Shown here piece by piece: positions 8,478 through 14,744 of a stretch of DNA of 30,294 bases. Source of the DNA: JANXSF01 sp031394025 (GTDB taxonomy: Bacteria; Acidobacteriota; Terriglobia; Bryobacterales; Bryobacteraceae). Position 1 is the first letter of the stretch. Every line of letters starts with the position of its first letter. Where the stretch lies: NCBI GenBank assembly GCA_031394025.1, contig JANMWO010000638.1, positions 1-30,294 on the forward strand. The letters are read 5' to 3'. The position numbers and the translations under genes were made by a program. A model generated the notes under the pieces. That model was not told the origin of the DNA. It searched no databases and saw nothing but the letters and a program-made list of their open reading frames with translations.

Positions 8478-8855
8478 GTGTCTAAAAAGCGGCTGCTGAT
8501 CATTGACGACGAAGCGGCACTACTGTTTTTACTGGATCGCTTTCTTACCCGAACGGGCTTCCATGTCCACACTTGTCCCAATGCCGATGCAAGCTTGGAT
8601 TTGTTGAGAAATGTCACAGACTTCGACCTTGTGCTTGTGGATTTAACGTTGCCGGATAGGGACGGTGTGGAACTGTTCACTGAGATACGGGGAATGCTTC
8701 CACTGATGCCCGTGCTGTTGTGTAGCGGCTATCCCTTTGACACAGACAGCCTACCCTTGCCGCTGCGCGGAAGAGTATGGTTTATCCAAAAGCCTTTCAG
8801 CCCTCGATCCCTGTCGCAAGTAATCGACGAGATTTTGGATCAGGATTCAAACTAA
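8478..8855 (+). CDS. Stand-alone response-regulator receiver domain (CheY-like)
   Basis: The product has 125 residues and is only a receiver domain, with no output domain. All phosphorylation-site residues are present: acidic pair D10-D11, phospho-acceptor D55 in V-L-V-D-L, switch serine S83 and the conserved K105-P106. It should therefore be phosphorylatable by a histidine kinase and act through protein contacts. The GTG at 8478 is preferred because it starts right before the first strand and follows AGGA. A GTG at 8466 would overlap the previous gene by 7 bases. No kinase is visible nearby. Coupling to a beta-barrel gene suggests control of an envelope function. Confidence 0.8.
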   Translation: MSKKRLLIIDDEAALLFLLDRFLTRTGFHVHTCPNADASLDLLRNVTDFDLVLVDLTLPDRDGVELFTEIRGMLPLMPVLLCSGYPFDTDSLPLPLRGRVWFIQKPFSPRSLSQVIDEILDQDSN

Positions 8856-9028
8856 GTCAATTTTATGACGCTAACCCGAGCTTGCTCTGCCAATCCTTCC
8901 AGACTTTGAGCATTCTGCGACCAATCTTCTGCTTTGGCACTCTTCGCTGCTTCGGCAGTTGCCGCTGTTAGCCGAAGTAGGCTGAGTTGGAATTCAACGT
9001 GAGAATCAAGTTCGATTCGGGTATTCAT
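8852..9028 (-). CDS. Small 58-residue hydrophilic helical protein, unknown
   Basis: An ATG at 9028 opens 58 codons ending in TAG at 8852-8854. The product starts M-N-T-R-I-E-L-D-S-H, has an amphipathic Ala/Glu/Leu-rich helix in the middle (A-A-T-A-E-A-A-K-S-A-K-A-E-D-W) and no membrane segment. Its stop overlaps the stop of the receiver gene by 4 bases, a gene-like tail-to-tail packing seen elsewhere in this window. Composition and frame look coding, unlike the sequence to its right. No clear Shine-Dalgarno precedes the ATG, which weakens the call. The protein could be a small adaptor or regulator; nothing more can be said. Confidence 0.5.
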   Translation of the reverse strand: MNTRIELDSHVEFQLSLLRLTAATAEAAKSAKAEDWSQNAQSLEGLAEQARVSVIKLT

Positions 9029-9416
9029 GTGGAAACTATCGGCATTCGTTTACGGATTCTTTAGGACTTTAGCCAATTGAGCCTTTATTATATATCAGGC
9101 TCAAGGGTTTAGGTTGGGAAGGAGTTTATGGAAGGAATGGGGATGGGAAAAACTACTTGAGAGGAGTTAACTTCTGTGGGACAATTAGCAGAACAACCTT
9201 TGATCCTTGAGCCTGTATCGTTTGCATTACGGATTTTATAGTGCAAGCGGAATACCAAACTAAGAATGGTCGCAATTTTTGGTTTCACTACGGCTATTCT
9301 AACCCCAAAAGTAATTCTAACTAATTGAAAGCACTGAACTTACGTGCAATTGTAGCCAATTTTAAGCAATGGCTGCTGCTACATGAGGGCTGATAAATTT
9401 TACTGACACAGGACAA
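9029..9416. other. AT-rich stretch without a convincing gene
   Basis: No open frame with a start, a ribosome-binding site and protein-like composition was found here on either strand. Short protein-like stretches occur in broken frames: plus strand around 9243-9325 (includes N-G-R-N-F-W-F-H-Y) and minus strand around 9155-9285 (includes V-V-L-L-I-V-P). These may be decayed coding sequence. ATTCTAAC is repeated at about 9296 and 9314. The octamer TTGAGCCT of the hairpin at 9077-9104 recurs at about 9207. Confidence 0.4.
9077..9104. repeat. Perfect 8-bp inverted repeat
   Basis: TTGAGCCT (9077-9084) pairs perfectly with AGGCTCAA (9097-9104) around a 12-base AT-only-but-one loop. It lies upstream of the 58-residue gene and could be an operator or a weak terminator. 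There is no U-run on either side. Confidence 0.4.
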
Positions 9417-9471
9417 AAAATTGTCACCATTACCGTTTTGCATCGGGTAGTGCAGTAATGGTGACCATTTT
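9417..9471 (-). terminator. Rho-independent terminator of the tolC-family gene
   Basis: GTCACCATTAC (9423-9433) and GTAATGGTGAC (9455-9465) are perfectly complementary. With one mismatch the stem extends through flanking A and T runs to 17 positions (9417-9433 with 9455-9471). Read from the tolC gene, which ends at 9481, the stem is followed by TTTTTT. The 21-base loop contains a further TGCA/TGCA pairing. It is placed exactly where the minus-strand transcript should end. Confidence 0.8.
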
Positions 9472-9480
9472 GAAACGTGC

Positions 9481-11376
9481 CTACTTGATGGTTGCTGCGG
9501 GTCGAGAAACCGTACCTTTTACTGCTTCACCAATTTGTATCTCATAAGCGCCTAAAGTCTGTCCTGTAGCGCGTTCCAGTTCCACTTTAGCCCTGGCATA
9601 GGTGCTTAATGCAGACACTTCGGCGGCTTGGGCGGACGTCAGGTCGCGCTGAGATTGGATCACAAAGAAAATGGTGGAAGCACCTAACGAGTATTTCTTT
9701 TGTTCGGCATCCAACGTTTGTTCTTGCAGAACTCGATTCTTTACAGCAGTTTGGTACCGAGCCCGACCTTGTTGTTGACCAATCAGCGCGTTTTCCACTT
9801 CCACTCTCACCTGGTTCAATTGTTGCTGCAAACGAACTTCACTTTGTCGCAAGGTCAATTGATCGCGGGTCATATCTTCTTTGGCCTGACGGTTTCGGAT
9901 GGGGATATTGAGGGTCACACCGGCGGAATAGTCAGGAAAGTTGCGGCCAAACACTTGGCGCAACGCTGTTCCATAGCCACCAAGAAAGAACTGGTCCACA
10001 GAGTTAACCGGTCTGGTAACAGGCGTTTGTATGGGTGCGCCTTGGATCGGCGGGACTGGAATTTGGTTCACATCACCAGCCAAGGAGTTGTTACGGACGT
10101 CGACAAAGGCATCAATGGTGGGCAAAAGAGCATTGCGTGTGCCCTTCAAACCCAACTTAGCATTCTCAATACTGATTCTTTGTTGCTCCAATTCGGGTCG
10201 TAGATCGATGGCTTTTTGCAGCATTTCCTGCACAGGTTGCATTCTCTCCGCATCTGGCATGGAGATGCGGTCGGTGGGAATAATGTGAGCCTCAGAAAGG
10301 CCAGGGCTGGAGATTCCAGTTCGGCTCAAGGAACTCTTCAATACGGTTTCCTGCTGCAGAACGTTTGTTTCAGAAATCGTGAGATCCTGCTGGCTTCGCG
10401 CCACTTCGGCTTCCGCACGAATAATTTCAATAGGGGCCAACGTGCCAATCTCAACCTGCTTCTTGTTGTCATCGTAAAGCTTTTGATTCAAGGCCAGGGC
10501 TTGTTTTTTGACACGAAGATCTTCGTTAAAACTTACCAGATCCCAATAAATATTGATAATACTGGAGGCTGTGGTGATGACCTGTTGGCGGAACACCAAT
10601 TCCGATACCCCAATGTTATTCTTCGCAATTTTGATATTGCGTCGGTTCACAGCTAATCCGAATCCCTGCAAAAGATGCTGCGTAACGGAAAGTTCTCCCG
10701 TCACCGAGCGAGAAGGATTAAAGTCGTTACGGCCTGAATTTTGAAACAGGAAGTTATTGTTGAACGAAAGGGTTGCTGAAGTTCCCGTAAGCCAATTCTT
10801 TGAAAGGGACATGTTCGCTATTTTGCTGTTTGTAATTAGCGAATTTGTACCGGTAACAAATAAGCTTGTTTGCGGGGTGGTGCGGTGTCCCCAACTAAAA
10901 TTTCCTTGCAACACTGGGTCAAGTCCCTGACTTAAGGCACCAGTGGTGACGGAGGTCTGCTGGGCACCTAATGTATTATTCACGCCAGTGCCGCTAACGG
11001 CTCCAATGGTGGAGTTATTGGTCACGCCGCCATTGAAGGCACGGGCTGCAGCGCCAGCCAAGGAGCGCCGGTAGTCCGATTCGGCAAATTGGGGCCCATA
11101 CCGCTGGATTTCGATGTCCAGGTTGTTTTCCAGAGCCAAAGCGATGGCGTCCTGAAGCGAGAGGTAGATGTTACCGCCTCGCATCAAGGAATCCAGCCGG
11201 TTGGAATTGGCGAGATTGATTGGACCTACCTCCTTCCACTTATACGGGTCGGAAAGATTGTTAAACCATTCGCCGACGCGATTCACGTTCGATTGGCTAG
11301 GGGTTTGTGCCAGTAAGGTGGCTGGCGACAGCAAGATGCTGGATAGGAGGATGCTCAAATAAGATTTGTAGGCCAT
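9481..11376 (-). CDS. TolC-family outer-membrane efflux channel protein
   Basis: The product has 631 residues. The ATG at 11376 gives a clean signal peptide (K-S-Y-L-S-I-L-L then cleavage after L-L-A-Q, about residue 24); the frame is open further upstream but reads like non-coding sequence. The opening helix L-S-L-Q-D-A-I-A-L-A-L-E-N-N and two long helical repeats rich in Q, E, R and A match outer-membrane factors of RND, ABC or MFS export systems. The protein is longer than the usual 430-500 residues: an insert of over a hundred residues rich in G, S, T and N follows the first helix. No membrane-fusion or pump gene is adjacent, so it is an orphan outer-membrane partner here. A strong terminator follows it. 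Confidence 0.87.
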   Translation of the reverse strand: MAYKSYLSILLSSILLSPATLLAQTPSQSNVNRVGEWFNNLSDPYKWKEVGPINLANSNRLDSLMRGGNIYLSLQDAIALALENNLDIEIQRYGPQFAESDYRRSLAGAAARAFNGGVTNNSTIGAVSGTGVNNTLGAQQTSVTTGALSQGLDPVLQGNFSWGHRTTPQTSLFVTGTNSLITNSKIANMSLSKNWLTGTSATLSFNNNFLFQNSGRNDFNPSRSVTGELSVTQHLLQGFGLAVNRRNIKIAKNNIGVSELVFRQQVITTASSIINIYWDLVSFNEDLRVKKQALALNQKLYDDNKKQVEIGTLAPIEIIRAEAEVARSQQDLTISETNVLQQETVLKSSLSRTGISSPGLSEAHIIPTDRISMPDAERMQPVQEMLQKAIDLRPELEQQRISIENAKLGLKGTRNALLPTIDAFVDVRNNSLAGDVNQIPVPPIQGAPIQTPVTRPVNSVDQFFLGGYGTALRQVFGRNFPDYSAGVTLNIPIRNRQAKEDMTRDQLTLRQSEVRLQQQLNQVRVEVENALIGQQQGRARYQTAVKNRVLQEQTLDAEQKKYSLGASTIFFVIQSQRDLTSAQAAEVSALSTYARAKVELERATGQTLGAYEIQIGEAVKGTVSRPAATIK

Positions 11377-11585
11377 GGGCTTTAACTGAAGGAAACGATT
11401 CTCATCATAGAGATGTTCCCGAAAAAGTTCGGATCGGAAATTTCTATAGTAGCAGTTCGTTGCCCAATCGGCGATTGTGGACAACTGACTCTTGTGTAAA
11501 GACTTTGCTGAGGGCGGCGAGGTTACTCTTCTAGTCGGCTGGCCGCACGCGGGAATTGTCGTCCCACAATCGGACAGTTCATTGT

Positions 11586-11594
11586 TGTTATATT
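11586..11594 (+). promoter_or_regulatory. Candidate extended -10 promoter for pyrE
   Basis: TG-T-TATATT (11586-11594) fits an extended -10 element, without a good -35 box. Transcription would start near 11601, leaving almost no leader before the GTG at 11606 or about 32 bases before the ATG at 11633. Confidence 0.3.
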
Positions 11595-11605
11595 GGGCTA
11601 CAAAC

Positions 11606-12199
11606 GTGATTGAACAATCCACAACACAAACCATGCGCCGTTTCGAGGAAACCGGTGCCTACTTGACGGGACATTTTCGTCTCACTAGCGGGCTACACAG
11701 TCCCGAATACCTGCAATGTGCCAAAGTGTTGCAATTTCCTGCCATCGCCGCTGAGTTCGGCGAACTGCTGGCTGCTGACTTGAAAAGCTTGGCTGGGGAA
11801 GTGGATGTGGTGGTAGCTCCAGCCATGGGAGGTCTCATCATTGGGCATGAAGTGGCCAGGGCTCTGGGGGTGCGCTTCATTTTCACGGAACGGGATGCCG
11901 ATGGAAAGATGGTTCTGCGTCGCGGATTTAGTTTCGAAGACGGCGAGCGGGCGGTGCTGATTGAAGACGTGATCACCACTGGCGGGAGTTCTGTTGAAGT
12001 GATCGCACTGGTGCATCAGCTTGGTGCTAAAGTGTTGGCCGCTGGTTCCATTATTGACCGCAGCGGAGGCAAGGCAGATTTGGGAGTGCCGCGTATTGCC
12101 CTGGCCACGTTGACGCCGGTCACCTATCAGCCGGAATCCTGCCCGCTATGTGCGCAAGGTCTGCCGGTTGTGAAGCCCGGGTCTCGCCCAGGGAAATAG
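11606..12199 (+). CDS. pyrE: Orotate phosphoribosyltransferase
   Basis: The product converts orotate and PRPP to orotidine 5'-phosphate in pyrimidine synthesis. The family signature F-x-L-x-S-G-L-H-S-x-x-Y near the N-terminus and the PRPP-binding loop V-L-I-E-D-V-I-T-T-G-G-S (about 117-128) are both intact, and the length of 197 residues is normal. The frame is open back to 11492, but that segment does not resemble the family. The GTG at 11606 gives the usual N-terminal helix; the ATG at 11633 (188 residues) is a possible alternative, and neither has a good Shine-Dalgarno. A C-terminal C-x-x-C pair (C-P-L-C) is present. truA follows 18 bp later. Confidence 0.9.
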   Translation: MIEQSTTQTMRRFEETGAYLTGHFRLTSGLHSPEYLQCAKVLQFPAIAAEFGELLAADLKSLAGEVDVVVAPAMGGLIIGHEVARALGVRFIFTERDADGKMVLRRGFSFEDGERAVLIEDVITTGGSSVEVIALVHQLGAKVLAAGSIIDRSGGKADLGVPRIALATLTPVTYQPESCPLCAQGLPVVKPGSRPGK

Positions 12200-12217
12200 C
12201 TCGGAAATAAATAATCA

Positions 12218-12967
12218 ATGCGGCGGCACATTAAAATTACCTTGTCCTACGACGGGGTGGCGTATCACGGTTGGCAGCTTCAGCCCGATGGCTTGATTAC
12301 AATTCAGAGCGAAGTGGAGCGAGTTGTTTCTTACATTGACAAGAAGCCAGTGAAAGTGGCTTCCTCCGGCAGGACCGATGCAGGCGTGCATGCCTTGGCT
12401 CAGATCGCGACATTTCCGATTGAATGCCAAATTCCATTGGTAAATCTACAGCGGGCCATGAACCGTTTTTTGCCGACGGATATCCGCATTCTTCACGTGG
12501 AGGAAGTAGATGCAGCGTTTCATCCTCGTTTTGACGCGAAGTCGAAACTATACGAATACCGTTTGTTTCGGGAAGAGATCTGCTCTCCGTTTGTGCGCCC
12601 CTATGTGCATCATCACCCTTTTCCTTTGAATGAGGGTTTGATGGTGGAGGCGGCGAAGTTGTTAGAGGGTCGGCACGATTTCTCTGCGTTCGCTGCTGCA
12701 GATGTACGGGATATCCATAACTATTCCAAGGTGCGGACCATTTTTACTTCAACGCTGGAACGCCAAGGGCCTTGCTTGATCTACCAGGTATCTGGCAATG
12801 GATTTCTAAAGCACATGATTCGGAACGTGGTGGGGACGCTGATAGAAGTAGGGAAGGGAAACCTTACGCTGGCGGGGCTGACGGAATTTGTGGAACGTCG
12901 AGGTAAGGGGAAGGCTGGGCCGACAGTGGCGGCACAAGGGCTGTTTCTGATTCGGGTGGATTATTAA
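12218..12967 (+). CDS. truA: tRNA pseudouridine synthase A
   Basis: The product has 249 residues, a normal length. It isomerises uridines 38-40 of the tRNA anticodon arm. The signature S-G-R-T-D-A-G-V-H-A (50-59) carries the catalytic aspartate D54. The N-terminal L-S-Y-D-G-x-x-Y-H-G-W-Q and the late F-L-K-H-M-I-R-N-V-V-G-T-L motifs are also present. The ATG at 12218 lies 18 bp after pyrE and starts immediately before the first strand. It is probably co-transcribed with pyrE. About 155 bp without a gene follow before the convergent lexA. Confidence 0.95.
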   Translation: MRRHIKITLSYDGVAYHGWQLQPDGLITIQSEVERVVSYIDKKPVKVASSGRTDAGVHALAQIATFPIECQIPLVNLQRAMNRFLPTDIRILHVEEVDAAFHPRFDAKSKLYEYRLFREEICSPFVRPYVHHHPFPLNEGLMVEAAKLLEGRHDFSAFAAADVRDIHNYSKVRTIFTSTLERQGPCLIYQVSGNGFLKHMIRNVVGTLIEVGKGNLTLAGLTEFVERRGKGKAGPTVAAQGLFLIRVDY

Positions 12968-13122
12968 AACAACAACAACGGCATTCGATGGCAATACCAA
13001 AAATAAAGGCCGAGACGTACGCTTGCGCGTAGAGGTATCAGCCATACTTTTAGCATAATGACATTACTTCTCACTCGTGTCAATATACCGCCACTGCCTG
13101 TGGCATCCCCGTTAAAAATCAC

Positions 13123-13737
13123 CTAAGGCAATCGCCGGATGACAGTACGCACCGCTCCTTGAATTACCAGTTCTGACCTTGGAATCAGTTCTGGATAAGC
13201 GGGATTCTCTGCCTTCAAAAACCATTTCCCCTTCACCCGCACCAGGCGTTTCAACGTGCTTTCTCCATCAATCAAAGCCACTACAATTTGCCCGGCGTTC
13301 GGATTGGGAGTTGGCTCAATCACTACCGTATCGCCACTAAGGATTCCGGCGTCTTTCATGGAATCGCCACGAACTACTAATGCATAGCTGCCTTCCTTGG
13401 GTTTAAAGCCCAGGGTGGGTTCGTCCAGGTTCAACCAGCTTTCCGGCCTGGTCGCGTTGAACTGCTGGGGTGGTCCTGCGGGGATTTGTCCAAACAATGG
13501 AATGGGCACAGGTGGAGGCAACTGGTCTGGTTGCGAGACCAGATCAATTTGGCGGGATCCGCGTCGTGCTCGTCGGATGAAGCCTTTTGTTTCAAGAGCC
13601 AACAGATGTCCGGCAACGCCGTTGGGACTGGCGATGGAAAACTTTTTCTGGATTTCTGGAATGGATGGGGAACAACCGCACTCGCGTCGGAAATCCACGA
13701 TAAAGTCGTAAATGATCTGTTGCCGTTCCGTGAGCAT
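13123..13737 (-). CDS. lexA: LexA repressor (SOS response)
   Basis: The product has 204 residues. The N-terminal winged helix (1-65) has the S-I-P-E-I-Q recognition region. The peptidase half has the A87-G88 cleavage bond in Q-I-P-A-G, the nucleophile S126 in R-G-D-S-M and the general base K163. It represses DNA-damage genes and cleaves itself when stimulated by RecA filaments. The frame is open to 13779, but the ATG at 13737 (M-L-T-E-R-Q) matches the family start. A TATACT box lies three bases before this ATG, so the transcript could be nearly leaderless. An imperfect palindrome in the same place suggests autorepression. The G-C-S-P-S segment is slightly unlike E. coli. Confidence 0.95.
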   Translation of the reverse strand: MLTERQQIIYDFIVDFRRECGCSPSIPEIQKKFSIASPNGVAGHLLALETKGFIRRARRGSRQIDLVSQPDQLPPPVPIPLFGQIPAGPPQQFNATRPESWLNLDEPTLGFKPKEGSYALVVRGDSMKDAGILSGDTVVIEPTPNPNAGQIVVALIDGESTLKRLVRVKGKWFLKAENPAYPELIPRSELVIQGAVRTVIRRLP

Positions 13738-13740
13738 GAT

Positions 13741-13758
13741 AGTATAAACATTTACACT
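13741..13758. promoter_or_regulatory. Candidate LexA operator between lexA and the DUF72 gene
   Basis: AGTATAAACATTTACACT is an 18-bp imperfect palindrome in which 14 of 18 positions agree with its reverse complement. It fills most of the 32-bp spacer between two divergent starts. On the minus strand it contains TATACT, a possible lexA -10 box, so protein binding would block lexA. It does not match the E. coli or Bacillus SOS box; the assignment is by position. Confidence 0.45.
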
Positions 13759-13769
13759 TTTCGGTTGCC

Positions 13770-14741
13770 ATGTCAACACCCTCTTTATTTGCGGAACCTC
13801 CTTCGCGTCTGGCTAACTCACTGGCCAAGCTAGCGAGTCAGAATGTTTTCATCGGGACCAGTTCCTGGAAATATCCTGGCTGGATGGGGCAAATTTATCA
13901 CGAAGAAAATTACCGTACGCGAGGTAAGTTTTCTCAAAAGCGATTCGAAGAAACGTGCCTGGCAGAGTATGCCGATACCTTTCCAATTGTCTGTGGCGAT
14001 TTTTCGTTCTATCAATTCCCCAGTGAAGCGTTCTGGCGGAAACTATTCGCATCCGCACCCAGCTCCTTGCGGTTTGCGTTCAAGGCACCTGAAGAAATTA
14101 CGGTGAAGCAATTTCCGACGCATGCCCGCTATGGTCCTCGGGCTGGGTTGGTCAATGAATCGTTCCTCAATGCTGATATTTTTGAACGGATGTTTCTGGA
14201 ATTGCTTGGATCCTACGCGGACCGGACAACGGTCGTTATGCTGGAGTTCGGTACCTTTCCGAAATCTGCGTTTGCAAAAAGTGAAAGGGAAAGTGCTGAG
14301 AAATTTGTGGAGTTGTTGGATTACTTTCTGGGAAAACTTCCGACGACCTTCCGGTATGGGGTTGAGATTCGGAACGCTGATTTTCTGGGTCCGCTCTATT
14401 TCGATTGCCTACATCGGCACGGCGTTGCGCATGTGTTTAATGCCTGGACTCGGATGCCGGAGTTGCAGACGCAGATCGAATTGCCGTCAAGCCAGACGGC
14501 TGATTTCCTGGTGACTCGTGCCTTGTTGAAGCGGGATCGGCCTTATGAAGAAGCAGTGGCTAAATTTGCTCCTTATGAGAAAGTGCAGGAACCCAATCCT
14601 GCTGGCCGCTTGGCACTGGCGGAATTGGTGAAGCGTGCTTTGAAGCAAAAGCAGCCAGCCTATTTATTTGTGAACAATCGACTGGAAGGGAATGCGCCAG
14701 GGACCATTGAAGCAGTACTTGATATTTTGGAAGACGATTGA
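13770..14741 (+). CDS. DUF72 (YecE-like) family protein
   Basis: The product has 323 residues. The family signature I-G-T-S-S-W-K-Y-P-G-W (28-38) is followed by F-S-x-Y-Q-F-P-S, F-A-F-K-A-P and, late, Y-L-F-V-N-N-R-L-E-G-N-A-P-G-T. The fold is TIM-barrel-like and the biochemical role of the family is unknown. The ATG at 13770 lies 32 bp from the divergent lexA start and has no clear Shine-Dalgarno. If the palindrome in between is a LexA site, this gene may belong to the DNA-damage regulon; that is inference. Its stop is 3 bp from the convergent AsmA-family stop. Confidence 0.88.
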   Translation: MSTPSLFAEPPSRLANSLAKLASQNVFIGTSSWKYPGWMGQIYHEENYRTRGKFSQKRFEETCLAEYADTFPIVCGDFSFYQFPSEAFWRKLFASAPSSLRFAFKAPEEITVKQFPTHARYGPRAGLVNESFLNADIFERMFLELLGSYADRTTVVMLEFGTFPKSAFAKSERESAEKFVELLDYFLGKLPTTFRYGVEIRNADFLGPLYFDCLHRHGVAHVFNAWTRMPELQTQIELPSSQTADFLVTRALLKRDRPYEEAVAKFAPYEKVQEPNPAGRLALAELVKRALKQKQPAYLFVNNRLEGNAPGTIEAVLDILEDD

Positions 14742-14744
14742 ATT

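Noticed and set aside
8777..8971. 64-codon plus-strand frame overlapping the receiver 3' end
   Set aside because: It lies out of phase over the receiver gene, is rich in Cys and Phe, and has no start signal; the minus-strand 58-codon frame fits better.
9175..9240. GTG-started 22-codon frame after a GGAG-like sequence
   Set aside because: Too short, no supporting conservation evidence and located in AT-rich, apparently non-coding sequence.
11492..11605. In-frame upstream extension of pyrE
   Set aside because: The extra 38 residues do not resemble orotate phosphoribosyltransferases and overlap the likely promoter.
13018..13031. Perfect hairpin TACGC-TTGC-GCGTA after truA
   Set aside because: The stem is only 5 bp and has no T-run on either strand, so it is not supported as a terminator; the rest of 12968-13122 shows nothing.
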